This document shows, piece after piece, positions 9,518 to 19,067 of a stretch of DNA of 64,000 nt (positions are counted from its first letter, which is position 1; the number at the start of each line of letters is the position of its first letter). Under the pieces are notes generated by a model. It made no database searches. It was not told the origin of the DNA and worked only from the letters and a program-made list of their open reading frames with translations. The stretch lies in assembly GCF_013364155.1 (NCBI RefSeq), contig NZ_CP054916.1, forward strand, positions 5,639,001 to 5,703,000, given 5' to 3'. The position numbers and the translations under genes are program-made. The stretch comes from Streptomyces sp. NA02950. Lineage in GTDB: Bacteria; Actinomycetota; Actinomycetes; Streptomycetales; Streptomycetaceae.

Positions 9518-10764
9518 CCGCGGCCGCCAACCGGCCCCCGTCGTTCCTGGAGATGTGGCGCGACCTGGCCCCCATCGGCCGTGACGCCACGACCAACGGC
9601 TACCGCCGCTACGCCTGGACGGGAGCGGACACCGACTGCCGCGCCTGGTTCCGGGCCCAGGCGGAGACCCGCGGCCTCGTCTACGAGGTGGACCGCAACG
9701 GCAACCAGTGGGCCTGGCTCGGCGACCCGGCCGCCGGGGACGCCGTGGTCACCGGCTCGCACCTCGACTCCGTGCCCGACGGCGGCGCCTTCGACGGCCC
9801 GCTGGGCGTGGTGTCCTCCTTCGCCGCCCTCGACGAGCTCCGCGCCCGCGGTGCGCACCCCGCCAAACCGCTCGCGATCGTGAACTTCGGCGACGAGGAG
9901 GGCGCCCGGTTCGGGCTGGCCTGTGTCGGCTCCCGGCTCACCGCCGGACAGCTCGGCGTCGACCAGGCGCATACGCTGCGTGACGCCGACGGGATCTCGC
10001 TGCCGCAGGCCATGGAGCGTGCCGGGTACGACCCGGACGCCATCGGCCCGGACCCCGAGCGGCTGGCCCGGATCGGCGCCTTCGTCGAGCTCCACGTCGA
10101 GCAGGGCCGCGCCCTGGCCGCGCTGTCCGACAGCGGCTCCGCCGCGGGCGACACCCCGGTGGGCGTCGCCTCCGCGATCTGGCCGCACGGCCGCTGGCGC
10201 TTCGATTTCCACGGCGAGGCCAACCACGCCGGGACGACCCGGATCGAGGACCGCCGCGATCCGATGCTCACCTACGCCAACACCGTCCTCGCGGCCCGCA
10301 AGAAGGCCCGGCTGGCCGGGGCCCTGGCCACGTTCGGCAAGGTCGGCGTGGAGCCCAACGGGGTCAACGCCATCGCCTCCCTGGTGCGCGGCTGGCTGGA
10401 CTCACGGGCCCCCGACGAGAAGACCCTCGCCGCCGTCGTCGAGGAGATCGAGCGGGCCGCCGTGGAGCGGGGGCGGCGCGACGGGGTGGAGGTCCGGGTC
10501 ACCCGGGAGTCCTTCACACCGGTCGTGGAATTCGCCCACGATCTGCGGGACCGGCTGTCGGGCCTGCTCGGCGGGGTTCCGGTGCTGCCCACCGGCGCCG
10601 GGCACGACGCGGGCATTTTGTCCGCGTCGGTTCCGACCGCCATGCTGTTTGTAAGGAACCCCACCGGCGTCTCGCACTCACCCGCGGAGACGGCGGGCGA
10701 GGATGACTGCCTCGCCGGTGTGGCCGCGCTCGCGCAGGTACTGGAGGGGTTGGCGTGTCGCTGA
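9514..10764 (+). CDS. M20-family amidohydrolase (allantoate amidohydrolase/hydantoinase-carbamoylase type) in hut operon
   Basis: A 416-residue metallopeptidase-fold enzyme. Metal-binding and active-site motifs of the carbamoylase family are present: [21 protein letters not shown], then [11 protein letters not shown], then ELHVEQGR, and GAGHDAGIL near the C-terminus. Family members hydrolyse N-carbamoyl or N-acyl amino acids. Here it is locked between hutU (4-bp overlap) and hutF (10-bp overlap). HutF makes N-formyl-L-glutamate and no HutG-type deformylase is encoded here. I infer that this enzyme may release formate from N-formylglutamate rather than act on allantoate. Confidence 0.85.
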   Translation: MTAAANRPPSFLEMWRDLAPIGRDATTNGYRRYAWTGADTDCRAWFRAQAETRGLVYEVDRNGNQWAWLGDPAAGDAVVTGSHLDSVPDGGAFDGPLGVVSSFAALDELRARGAHPAKPLAIVNFGDEEGARFGLACVGSRLTAGQLGVDQAHTLRDADGISLPQAMERAGYDPDAIGPDPERLARIGAFVELHVEQGRALAALSDSGSAAGDTPVGVASAIWPHGRWRFDFHGEANHAGTTRIEDRRDPMLTYANTVLAARKKARLAGALATFGKVGVEPNGVNAIASLVRGWLDSRAPDEKTLAAVVEEIERAAVERGRRDGVEVRVTRESFTPVVEFAHDLRDRLSGLLGGVPVLPTGAGHDAGILSASVPTAMLFVRNPTGVSHSPAETAGEDDCLAGVAALAQVLEGLACR

Positions 10765-12140
10765 CGGCGCAGACCTACTGGGCGGAGTACGCCTGGCTGG
10801 ACGGAAGCGTGCGGTCGGACGTGGTGATCGTGGCCGCGACGGACGGCAGGATCACCACGGTGCGGCCCGGCTGTCCGGTACCGCCCGCGGGTTCGGTCAC
10901 CCTGCGCGGCCTCACCGTCCCCGGTCTGGCCAACGCGCACAGCCATGCCTTCCACCGGGCGCTGCGCGGCTTCGTCCAGGCCGGGAGCGCGGCGGACCCG
11001 GACCACCACGGGCAGGGCGCCCCGGACTCCTTCTGGACCTGGCGCAAGGTGATGTACGAGGTGGCCGACCGGCTCACCCCGGAGAGCTACTTCGAACTCG
11101 CCCGCGCCGTCTACGCCGAGATGGCCATGGCGGGCATCACCTGCGTAGGGGAGTTCCACTACCTCCACCACGCACCCGGCGGCATCCGCTACGGCGACCC
11201 CAACGCGATGGGGGAGGCCCTGATCGCGGCCGCGGCCGAGGCCGGGATCCGGATCACCCTCCTCGACACCTGCTATCTCTCCTCCGGTTTCGGCGCCGAG
11301 CCCGACGAGCACCAGCTGCGCTTCTCCGACGGCACCGCCGACGCCTGGGCCGAGCGGGTCTCCGCGCTCAAGGGCAACGGCAACACCCGGATCGGCGCGG
11401 CCGTCCACTCGGTGCGCGCCGTCCCCGTCGACCAGCTGGGCACCGTCGCCGGCTGGGCCGAGGAGCGGTCGGCCCCGCTCCATGTGCACCTCTCCGAGCA
11501 GACCGCGGAGAACGACGCCTGTGTGGAGGCGCACGGCTTCACCCCGGCCCGGCTGCTCTCCGACCACGGGGTGCTGGGGCCGCGCACCACCGCCGTGCAC
11601 GCCACCCATCTCACCCCCGGAGACATCCGGCTGCTGGGCCACTCGGCCACCGGGGTGTGCATGTGCCCGACCACCGAACGGGACCTGGCCGATGGCATCG
11701 GCCCGGCCGCCGAACTCCAGCGCGCGGGCTCACCGCTGTCGCTGGGCAGCGACAGCCACGCCGTGATCGACATCCTCGAAGAGGCCCGCGGCATGGAGCT
11801 CGACGAGCGGCTGCACACCCGCGCCCGCGGCCACTGGACCGCGCCCCAACTGCTGCGCGCGGCCACCGCCGACGGTCATGCGGCGCTCGGCTGGGGCGAG
11901 GACGCGGGCCGCATCGAGGTGGGGGCGCTGGCCGACCTCACCACGATCGCGCTGGACTCGGTGCGCACCGCGGGACCGCCGCCCCGGCTGGGCGCCGAGA
12001 CGGCCGTATTCGCGGCGACCAGCGCCGATGTCCGGCACACCGTGGTCGGCGGCCGCCATGTCGTACGGGACGGCGCCCATCAGCTCGTCCCGCGCGTCCC
12101 CGAGGCGCTGGCCGCGTCCATCGCAGCCCTGCACGGCTGA
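10755..12140 (+). CDS. hutF: Formimidoylglutamate deiminase
   Basis: A 461-residue amidohydrolase-superfamily enzyme that deaminates N-formimino-L-glutamate to N-formyl-L-glutamate and ammonia. Metal ligands are visible in [17 protein letters not shown] (HxH type), HVHLSEQ, and [24 protein letters not shown] and [13 protein letters not shown] are typical of HutF rather than guanine deaminase. The GTG start at 10755 lies inside the end of the upstream amidohydrolase gene, indicating translational coupling. It is third in the operon. Confidence 0.92.
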   Translation: MSLTAQTYWAEYAWLDGSVRSDVVIVAATDGRITTVRPGCPVPPAGSVTLRGLTVPGLANAHSHAFHRALRGFVQAGSAADPDHHGQGAPDSFWTWRKVMYEVADRLTPESYFELARAVYAEMAMAGITCVGEFHYLHHAPGGIRYGDPNAMGEALIAAAAEAGIRITLLDTCYLSSGFGAEPDEHQLRFSDGTADAWAERVSALKGNGNTRIGAAVHSVRAVPVDQLGTVAGWAEERSAPLHVHLSEQTAENDACVEAHGFTPARLLSDHGVLGPRTTAVHATHLTPGDIRLLGHSATGVCMCPTTERDLADGIGPAAELQRAGSPLSLGSDSHAVIDILEEARGMELDERLHTRARGHWTAPQLLRAATADGHAALGWGEDAGRIEVGALADLTTIALDSVRTAGPPPRLGAETAVFAATSADVRHTVVGGRHVVRDGAHQLVPRVPEALAASIAALHG

Positions 12141-12187
12141 GCGACAACGGGCCGCTCCGGTGGCCCACGAAGGAGAACACCCCCACG

Positions 12188-13384
12188 ATGACCACCGCGA
12201 CGGACGCGGCCGCCACGCCCACGACGACCGCCATCACCCATATCGCCGGACTTGTCACCAACGACCCCTCCCTCGGTGAAGGCCCCCTCGGTCTGATCCA
12301 GGACGCGGCCGTCGTCATCGACGGCGACCGGATCGCCTGGGTCGGTGAGTCCAGCAAAGCACCCGCCACCGACAACCGGGTCGACGCGGCCGGGCGGGCC
12401 GCTCTCCCCGGCTTCGTGGACTCCCACTCCCATGTGGTCTTCGCGGGCGACCGCACCGAGGAGTTCAACGCCCGGATGTCCGGGCGGCCCTACAGTGCGG
12501 GCGGGATCCGCACCACCGTGGCCGCCACCCGCGCCGCCTCCAACAACGTGCTCAACGCCAATGTCGCCCGCTATGTGATGGAGGCTCTGCACCAGGGCAC
12601 CACCACCCTGGAGATCAAGTCCGGCTACGGGCTGACCTCCGAGGACGAGGCGCGCGCCCTGTCCATCGCGGCCGCCCACACCGACGAGGTGACCTTCCTG
12701 GGCGCGCATGTCGTCGCCCCCGAGTTCGCCGACGACCCGGCCGCGTACGTGGACCTGGTCACCGGCCCGATGCTCGACATGTGCGCCCCGTACGCCCGCT
12801 GGGTGGACGTCTTCTGCGAGAAGGGCGCCTTCGACGGCGACCAGGCGCGGGCCGTGCTCACCGCCGGCCAGCGGGCGGGGCTCATCCCGCGGGTCCACGC
12901 CAACCAGCTCTCCCACGGCCCCGGCGTGCAGCTTGCCGTCGAGCTGGGCGCCGCCTCCGCCGACCACTGCACCCATCTGACGGACGGGGACATCGACGCG
13001 CTGGCGCACGGCGACACCGTGGCCACCCTGCTGCCGGGCTGCGAGTTCTCCACCCGCTCGCCGTACCCCGACGCGCGCCGGCTGCTGGACGCGGGCGTCA
13101 CCGTGGCGCTCTCCCCGGACTGCAACCCGGGCTCGTCCTTCACCAGTTCGATGCCGTTCTGCATCGCGCTGGCCGTACGCGACATGGGGATGACCCCGGA
13201 CGAGGCGGTCTGGGCGGCCACGGCGGGCGGGGCGCGGGCCCTGCGCCGTACCGATGTGGGCCGTATCGCGCCGGGCGCCCGCGCCGATCTGGCGCTGCTG
13301 GACGCCCCGTCCCATGTCCACCTCGCCTATCGGCCCGGGGTTCCGCTGGTGTCGGCCGTCTGGCGGGGCGGCACCCTCGTCTGA
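12188..13384 (+). CDS. hutI: Imidazolonepropionase
   Basis: A 398-residue amidohydrolase that opens 4-imidazolone-5-propionate to N-formimino-L-glutamate. Signatures include [67 protein letters not shown] and [15 protein letters not shown]. The ATG at 12188 follows AGGAGAA by several bases. It is the last gene of the hut operon, 47 bp after hutF, and is followed by a bidirectional terminator. A longer upstream reading of this frame is only a shadow of hutF. Confidence 0.96.
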   Translation: MTTATDAAATPTTTAITHIAGLVTNDPSLGEGPLGLIQDAAVVIDGDRIAWVGESSKAPATDNRVDAAGRAALPGFVDSHSHVVFAGDRTEEFNARMSGRPYSAGGIRTTVAATRAASNNVLNANVARYVMEALHQGTTTLEIKSGYGLTSEDEARALSIAAAHTDEVTFLGAHVVAPEFADDPAAYVDLVTGPMLDMCAPYARWVDVFCEKGAFDGDQARAVLTAGQRAGLIPRVHANQLSHGPGVQLAVELGAASADHCTHLTDGDIDALAHGDTVATLLPGCEFSTRSPYPDARRLLDAGVTVALSPDCNPGSSFTSSMPFCIALAVRDMGMTPDEAVWAATAGGARALRRTDVGRIAPGARADLALLDAPSHVHLAYRPGVPLVSAVWRGGTLV

Positions 13385-13428
13385 CGTCCGCCGAGCCGCT
13401 GACGCCCCCGGCCGGGGGGCGGACGCGA

Positions 13429-13467
13429 ATAAGGACCCGTCCCGGCTGAGCGGGGGCGGGCCCTTAT
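13429..13467. terminator. Bidirectional terminator between hutI and the sigma-factor gene
   Basis: ATAAGGACCCGTCCC pairs with GGGGGCGGGCCCTTAT around a short CTGAGC loop with one mismatch. It lies between two convergent genes. Confidence 0.75.
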
Positions 13468-13483
13468 CCGTCTGCGGCGGCGT

Positions 13484-14443
13484 TCACTCCTCGACCATCA
13501 GTCCCTTGCGGAGCCGACGGAGGGTGCGCGACAGCAGCCGGGAGACATGCATCTGAGAGATGCCCAGCTCCTCACCGATCTCCGATTGCGTCATGTTCGC
13601 CACGAAGCGCAGCGAAAGGATCTTCCGATCGCGCGGGGGCAGTTCGGCGATCAGCGGCTTCAGGGACTCCACGTACTCGATGCCCTCGAGGCCGTGGTCC
13701 TCGTAGCCGATCCGGTCCGCCAGGGTGCCCTCGGTGTCGTCCTCCTCGGGCTGGGCGTCCAGCGAGCTGGCGGTGTACGCGTTGCTCGCGGCCATGCCCT
13801 CGACGACCTCGGCGGTGGATATGTCCAGCCGGTCGGCCAACTCCTCGACGGTGGGGGCGCGGTCGAGCCGCTGCGCCAGTTCGTCACCGGCCTTGGCCAG
13901 GTCCAGCCGCAGCTCCTGGAGCCGCCTGGGGACGCGCACCGACCAACTGGTGTCCCGGAAGAAGCGCTTGATCTCGCCGACGATGGTCGGCATCGCGAAC
14001 GTGGGGAACTCGACGCCGCGGCCGAGTTCGAAGCGGTCGATCGCCTTGATCAGTCCGATGGTGCCGACCTGGACGATGTCCTCCATCGGCTCACTGCGGG
14101 AGCGGAAGCGCGAGGCGGCGAACTTGACCAGTGCCAGGTTCAGCTCGACGAGCGTGTTGCGGACGTACGCGTACTCATGGGTGCCTTCGTCCAGCACCTC
14201 GAGGCGTTCGAAGAGGGTCTTCGAGAGAGCCCTTGCGTCTACCGGGCCAACCGTTTCATACGGGGGTATCTCCGGCAGATCGGACAATTCCGGCAGTTCC
14301 TCGAAGGACGTCTCGACAAGAGCCTGGACGTCCGTGTCAGGGGTGAACTGCTGGGGCACGGTGGTCGACGAGGCGCCGGTACTCCAAGAAGGGTCGGTAC
14401 GCGAAGAAGCGTCGGTACGCGATTCGTCGAGCTGGGGTGACAT
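13484..14443 (-). CDS. RNA polymerase sigma factor of the SigB/SigF/SigI group
   Basis: A 319-residue sigma-70 factor. The ATG at 14443 follows GGAGGAGAC and starts MSPQLDESR; a longer reading adds non-family sequence. Region 2 is clear (LVELNLALVKFAASRF, DIVQVGTIGLIKAIDRFE, FPTFAMPTIVGEIKRFFRD), then region 3 (VPRRLQELRLDLAKA), and region 4 with the helix-turn-helix MTQSEIGEELGISQMHVSRL. It has no region 1.1. The first about 90 residues are acidic and variable. The divergent anti-anti-sigma and anti-sigma genes recall the sigI/prsI/arsI locus of S. coelicolor, where partner switching controls stress responses; orthology is inferred from order only. Confidence 0.9.
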   Translation of the reverse strand: MSPQLDESRTDASSRTDPSWSTGASSTTVPQQFTPDTDVQALVETSFEELPELSDLPEIPPYETVGPVDARALSKTLFERLEVLDEGTHEYAYVRNTLVELNLALVKFAASRFRSRSEPMEDIVQVGTIGLIKAIDRFELGRGVEFPTFAMPTIVGEIKRFFRDTSWSVRVPRRLQELRLDLAKAGDELAQRLDRAPTVEELADRLDISTAEVVEGMAASNAYTASSLDAQPEEDDTEGTLADRIGYEDHGLEGIEYVESLKPLIAELPPRDRKILSLRFVANMTQSEIGEELGISQMHVSRLLSRTLRRLRKGLMVEE

Positions 14444-14696
14444 AGTCTCCTCCGTCGTTCTCGGCATATGGCTGCCGGTGCCATAACGTGCTGCTCCGGG
14501 AAGCGGCGCCTCCAAAGCCGGGTCGTGTTCGAGCGGGTCACTACTACGCCTACCCGTATTGGCCACCGCGTGGCAAGTCCACGTTGTCCATATTTGCCGA
14601 AGTATGCGAAATGTTCGGCTACCGGAGGACCGGGTAAAAGGCGTAGGCTTCGACGCGCGCAATCGAAAGCAACGAGACGCCAGAAGAGGTGCGCAC

Positions 14697-15065
14697 ATGG
14701 ACCGCGGGATGGTCGGCAGCGCCAGCAAGGGCCGGCTCCAGGTCGAGGTTCGGCACCACGGGGCGAGTGCGGTCGTCACACCGGCGGGTGAGTTGGATCA
14801 CCACACCGCCGAAGTGCTGCGCGAGCCGCTGGAGAGGTGTGTGGAAGGGGGGCGCGTACGGCTGGTCGTGGACTGCTCCAAGCTGGAGTTCTGTGACTCG
14901 ACGGGGCTGAATGTCCTCCTGGGTGCCCGCCTCAAGGCCGAGGCCGAGGGTGGTGGAGTCCACCTGGCCGGGATGCAGCCCATCGTTGCCCGCGTGTTCG
15001 AGATCACCGGAGCGGAAGCCGTCTTCACGCTGCATGACTCGCTCGATGCAGCGCTCGTCGAGTGA
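14697..15065 (+). CDS. STAS-domain anti-anti-sigma factor
   Basis: A 122-residue single-domain protein. The ATG at 14697 follows AGAAGAGG; the open frame extends upstream without a ribosome site. The STAS core is clear: VVTPAGELDHHTAEVLREPL, LVVDCSKLEFCDSTGLNVLL (the DST motif holds the Ser/Thr that the kinase phosphorylates), then the C-terminal helix pair. In the family the unphosphorylated form binds the anti-sigma factor and frees sigma. It is divergent from the sigma gene and upstream of the anti-sigma kinase gene. Confidence 0.9.
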   Translation: MDRGMVGSASKGRLQVEVRHHGASAVVTPAGELDHHTAEVLREPLERCVEGGRVRLVVDCSKLEFCDSTGLNVLLGARLKAEAEGGGVHLAGMQPIVARVFEITGAEAVFTLHDSLDAALVE

Positions 15066-15248
15066 TCTGCGTCACCCCTGTTTCCGCTGTGGCCCGAGTG
15101 GGCCGTCCATGCGTTGCCCGCGTCACACCAGTGGTGTCGAAGAAGTGGGTGTTCTCACGCTTTGGCCGGGCAGGAGACAGGCTGAAACTGTTGAAGAGAT
15201 CAGGTAACCCTTCTCCCTGAATCGGCGAATCGGTGAGGTGAAGCGCTG

Positions 15249-15758
15249 ATGAGCACCACCCGGCCGTACCCGCCGGGCGACCGCAGCCCGGACTCGGACG
15301 GCCCCGCCGCTCCGGCCACCCCACCGGGCGCTCCATCCGCCGGGCGGAGCCGCCAGGTCCGCAGGCTCCATCTGATCGGAGCCAGCGGAGCCGTCCCCCG
15401 GGCCCGTGACTTCACGCGCGAGGCGCTGCGCGACTGGGGCTGGCTGCCGGCCGCGACCGCCGACCAGCGGGCTGCCGCGGAAGACGTGCTGCTCGTCGTC
15501 TCCGAACTGGTCACCAACGCCTGCCTGCACGCCGACGGTCCCGAGGAACTGCGCGTCAGCCGCAACGCCAAGGTGCTCCGCCTCGAGGTGGTCGACCTCG
15601 GCACCGGTACGCCCGCGCCGCGCACTCCGCACCGCGCCGGACGCCCCGGCGGCCACGGCATGTTCATCGTGCAGCGGCTGTGCCTCGACTGGGGCGTCGT
15701 GCGGAACGTGGAAGGAAGCGGCAAGACGGTCTGGGCGGATCTCGCCGCTCCGGCCTGA
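15249..15758 (+). CDS. Anti-sigma factor / serine kinase with HATPase_c domain (RsbW-SpoIIAB type)
   Basis: A 169-residue protein. After a variable N-terminus of about 45 residues it has the GHKL ATPase motifs: EDVLLVVSELVTNACLHA (N box), LEVVDLGTGTP (D-x-G, G1 box) and GGHGMFIVQRLCLDWG (G2 box). Proteins of this type bind the sigma factor and phosphorylate the STAS protein encoded 183 bp upstream. The ATG at 15249 follows GGTGAGGTGAAG. The G1 region reads DLGTGTP where the family usually has DxGxG, normal for Streptomyces members. Confidence 0.88.
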   Translation: MSTTRPYPPGDRSPDSDGPAAPATPPGAPSAGRSRQVRRLHLIGASGAVPRARDFTREALRDWGWLPAATADQRAAAEDVLLVVSELVTNACLHADGPEELRVSRNAKVLRLEVVDLGTGTPAPRTPHRAGRPGGHGMFIVQRLCLDWGVVRNVEGSGKTVWADLAAPA

Positions 15759-16058
15759 AGAGCACGGCCCCGGCCCGGCACCCCCCGTGCGCTCCGCGCC
15801 CTCGGGTCCGGCTGACCCGCCGCGGCACCCCCCGCCCGCCGCCCCCGCGGTCACCTGCTTCCGCAAGCCGCCTCCGCGGTCCGCCGAGCCCGCCGCCGCC
15901 CGCGTCCGCACCATCCGCTTCACCCGGAAGCTCCACCTTCTTCACGCCGATCGGGCGTGTTTTCTGTCTTCCCTCTCCACGGTCCCGGGCGTACTGTCGG
16001 CGCCCGATCTGATGTGCCGTCAGTTCTCCGGCTGCGGCGCTCGACGAGAGGGGATCTC
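15759..16058. other. Intergenic region, no gene seen
   Basis: About 300 bp of C-rich DNA between the anti-sigma gene and the surface cluster. No convincing hairpin terminator or promoter is seen. A GAGAGGGGA ribosome site at its end serves the next gene. Confidence 0.5.
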
Positions 16059-16835
16059 GTGGTGTCCCACGCACAACGCCGTACGGCCGGCCGTGGCGGC
16101 GCCCTCACGCTCGCCGCGGCCGTGGCCGGTTCCGCGGTCTTCCTCGCCGCCCCGTCCGCCCACGCCATCACCGTCGATGTCGACTACCGGTGCAAGACGC
16201 CGATCGGCGACAAGAGCGCCGTCTCGCCCATCGACATCAAGAGCGTGAAGAGCGGCGGCGGCTACCGGCTCACCATGTCCTTCGAGAAGGGCGTCTCCTC
16301 CAGTCCGGTCGAACTCGGCAAGGGCGCCATGCACCCCAGCGCGCTCATCAAGCTGGGCGGTGCGGAGACCGGGACGGTGTCGGTCTCCGGGCCCGCCAAC
16401 GGCAAGGCGATCCCCGCCAACGCCCCGATCAGGATCCGTGATCTGACGGGCACCTACACGCCGAAGAAGAGCGGCAAGGTCACCTTCACCGCCTCCACCC
16501 TCACCATCAAGGCCCTGGGGACGACCACCACCTGCACCCCCGGTAACCACCCGAAGCCCTCGCTGACGCTGGACGTCAAGGGGGCGGGCGGCTCCGGGTC
16601 CGGCGGCGGAAGCGGATCCTCCGGCGGAAGCGGCAGTTCCGGCGGTGGTACGGGAGGCGGCGGGGGCACGGGCGGTACGAGCGGCACGGGCGGTTCCCAG
16701 GGCGGCGGCTCCCAGCTTCCGCAGACCGGACCGGCCGACTCCGCCCTCGCGCTCGGCACCCTCGGCGGCACCGTGCTCCTCTCCGGAGTGGCCGGAGCCC
16801 TCTGGCTGACCCGGCGCCGCGGTCAGCCCGCCTAG
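16059..16835 (+). CDS. Secreted, cell-wall anchored protein with LPQTG sorting signal
   Basis: Start at GTG 16059 (or GTG 16062) behind GAGAGGGGA. A signal peptide (RRTAGRGGALTLAAAVAGS, cleavage after AHA) is followed by one about 130-residue beta domain beginning VDVDYRCKTPIGDK and ending KALGTTTTCTP, with two cysteines likely to pair. Then come a Gly/Ser-rich linker of about 60 residues and the sortase signal SQLPQTG, a hydrophobic helix and RRR tail. The same domain recurs in the protein encoded at 19064-20461. It is therefore displayed on the wall, probably with its neighbours. The function is unknown. Confidence 0.85.
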   Translation: MVSHAQRRTAGRGGALTLAAAVAGSAVFLAAPSAHAITVDVDYRCKTPIGDKSAVSPIDIKSVKSGGGYRLTMSFEKGVSSSPVELGKGAMHPSALIKLGGAETGTVSVSGPANGKAIPANAPIRIRDLTGTYTPKKSGKVTFTASTLTIKALGTTTTCTPGNHPKPSLTLDVKGAGGSGSGGGSGSSGGSGSSGGGTGGGGGTGGTSGTGGSQGGGSQLPQTGPADSALALGTLGGTVLLSGVAGALWLTRRRGQPA

Positions 16836-17081
16836 TGCCGCGTCAGCCGAGGTTCGCCCCGCTCGCCGCCCTGGCACGCTCCCCCGGCTACCGCTGGGAG
16901 GTGCCCCCTCTCGCCGCGTTGGCCGAAAGCCCGGGCACGCCCACTACGAGTGCTTCCCCGCCGCCTTGCGATCGCACGCACCAAGGCGCCTCGCCACCGG
17001 GCACACCTTGGCTGACGCGGCAACCAGCGCCGCCTCCGCCCCGGCCGGGCCGCACGAGGACGAGCCCCCAAGGAGCCGCCG

Positions 17082-18033
17082 ATGCCGTCTCGTACCCACA
17101 CCGCCGTCCGCGCCCGCGCCGTCGCGCTGCTGACCGCCCCTGTGCTGACCCTCGTGCTCTTCCCCACGGCGGCGGCCACCGCGGCCCCCGCCGGGCCCGG
17201 GGGACACAGCTGGTCGGCGGAGCCCGCGCCCGGTGGCGGAAACGCGCCGGGCGCGGGCGACCGGGCGTACTTCTATCTGGAGGGCGCCCCCGGTGCCGTC
17301 CTCCACGACACCCTCGCGGTCACCAACGAGGGCACCCGGCCCCGCACCGTCCGGCTGCGCGGCACCGGCGGCACCTGGCTCGCGCTCGTCGAGCGCAGCG
17401 TGACCGTGCCGCCCCGCACCCGCGCCGATGTCCCGCTCACCGTCACCGTCCCCGCCGACGCGCCACCCGGCGACCGCTCCGGCGCGGTCAGGGTCTCCGG
17501 CGGCGGGCGCGAGATCGCGGTCCGGACGCATCTGCGGGTCAACGGGCCCGTGCTGGCCGCGCTCTCGGTCGAGGACGTCCACGTCGAACGGCACGGCGAC
17601 GGGGCGGCCATCCGCTACGCCCTCGTCAACCGCGGCACCACCGTGCTCACTCCACGGCTGGCGGTACACGCCGACGGGCTCTTACGGCGCGGTGCTGCGC
17701 CGCGCCGCCCGCACCCTGCCGGTCGAACTGGCCCCCGGTCGCCGGGTGCGGCTCACCGAGACCTGGCCCGATCCGCCCGCCCTCGACACGGTGGCGGTGA
17801 AGCTCACGGTGACCGCGGGCGGGGGAGCGCATGACGCGGCGTCCACCACCTACACCGCCGTCCCCCTGTGGCCGCTCGTCCCGGCGGCGGTCGCGGTGCT
17901 GGGCGCGGGCACCGGCGCGGGCGCGTGGCTGCTGCGGCGGCGGCGCCGCGCACCGCAAGCGGCCGTCGCGGGGCCGGAAGCGGACGGGCCGGAGCCGCGA
18001 ACAGCCGTCGCGGAGGCGGGAGCGGACGAATGA
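17082..18033 (+). pseudogene. WxL-interacting-type (DUF916-like) membrane-anchored surface protein with frameshift
   Basis: The frame starting at ATG 17082 has a signal peptide (ARAVALLTAPVLTLVLF) and a domain with YFYLEGAPGAVLHDTLAVTN and VPADAPPGDRSGAVRVSG, as in the DUF916/WxL-interacting family. It leaves the family frame at about 17684. The continuation is in another frame: SYGAVLRRAARTLPVELAPG, then a C-terminal membrane helix (VPAAVAVLGAGTGAGAWLL) and a basic tail ending at 18033. The break is explained by one extra A in CTCTTACGGCGCGG. Whether the cell lacks the protein or the base is a sequence error cannot be told. The 3' frame overlaps the next start by ATGA, so the operon structure is intact. 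Confidence 0.72.
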
Positions 18034-19067
18034 AACGACACAGCGCGCACCCGTCCGCCGCACCCGCCGCGCTCTTCGTCCTCGCCCTGCTCCTGGGCAC
18101 CCTCGCCGTACCGTTCACCGGCCGCGCCGCCGCGGCCGACGGCCCGACCGTCGCGGTCTCCCCGCGGGAGGCGGGCACCGGCGGTTCGACCACCGTGACC
18201 GGCCGCGGCTGGCGGCCGCGGGCGCTGCTCACCCTGCTCATCTGCGGACAGAACATGATCGGCGGCACCGACTCCTGTGCCAATTCCGACGGCAGGGCGG
18301 TCACCACCGGAGCTGACGGAACGTTCCGCCGGAAACTGCCGGTCGTCGATCCGCCCAAGCCCTGTCCCTGCGTCGTCCATGTCGCGACCGTCACCGGTGA
18401 CGCCGCCGCGGCCGACGTGGCGTTCCGCGTCGCCGGACATCCGGTGAAGCCCCTGCCCACGGAGCGCACCGGCGGTGAGCGGCTCAGCGTGCTCTCGGCA
18501 CGGCTCGACGGTTCGAGCGGGCCGCTCACCTGGTTCGGCGCGCCCCCGCGCCGGACGCTCGTGGTCACGGTCGCCAATCTCGGCTCGACCCCGGCCCGTG
18601 ACCCGGTCTTCCGGGTGGGCGCCTCGCACGGTGTCTTCGCGCCCTCGTGGGAGGAGCGGCAGTGGCGAGGGACCCTCGAACCGGGGAAGAAGGCCCAGGT
18701 GAAGCTGGCGGTCGAGCTGTCGGCCGGGGCCCATGGCGACTATGTCGTCTCGCTGAAGTACGGCCGCACGCTGCTGGTCGAGCAGCCGTGGACGGTCGGC
18801 CGGCCCTGGGGGGTCACGTTCTTCTGGATCCTGCTGTGCGTGGTGATCCCCGCGGCGGTCTTCCGGATCGGCATGGCCGTGGTGGACAAGGTGCGGCCGC
18901 GCCCGGCGGTCTCGGCCGCCCCCGCCCGTACCGCCCCTACCCGCCGCCGCGCCCGCGACGCTACGCCCCTGCCCTGGTTCACCCCGGACACACTGCCGGG
19001 GCCACAGACGCAACACCCTTCCGCACCGTCCGAGAACAACCGACCGACCCCGAAAGGATCGACGTGA
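18030..19067 (+). CDS. Secreted membrane-anchored protein with neocarzinostatin-like domain
   Basis: A 345-residue protein starting at ATG 18030 inside the previous stop. A signal peptide (LFVLALLLGTLAVPFTGRAAA) is followed by a neocarzinostatin-like immunoglobulin domain (VSPREAGTGGSTTVTGRGW, with cysteines in LICGQ, DSCANS and PCPCVVHV). A second beta domain of about 110 residues follows, then a C-terminal membrane helix (VTFFWILLCVVIPAAVF) and a Pro/Arg-rich cytosolic tail. It is the third gene of the surface operon, with overlaps on both sides, so it probably acts in one complex with the proteins made from its neighbours. The ligand is unknown. Confidence 0.75.
   Translation: MKRHSAHPSAAPAALFVLALLLGTLAVPFTGRAAAADGPTVAVSPREAGTGGSTTVTGRGWRPRALLTLLICGQNMIGGTDSCANSDGRAVTTGADGTFRRKLPVVDPPKPCPCVVHVATVTGDAAAADVAFRVAGHPVKPLPTERTGGERLSVLSARLDGSSGPLTWFGAPPRRTLVVTVANLGSTPARDPVFRVGASHGVFAPSWEERQWRGTLEPGKKAQVKLAVELSAGAHGDYVVSLKYGRTLLVEQPWTVGRPWGVTFFWILLCVVIPAAVFRIGMAVVDKVRPRPAVSAAPARTAPTRRRARDATPLPWFTPDTLPGPQTQHPSAPSENNRPTPKGST

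Noticed and set aside
12080..13321. Long minus-strand frame opposite hutI
   Set aside because: Shadow of hutI; repetitive His/Gly/Val composition without motifs.
10703..13384. An 893-codon open frame
   Set aside because: Only its last 398 codons are hutI. The rest is a frame shadow of hutF, with Arg/Pro-rich nonsense.
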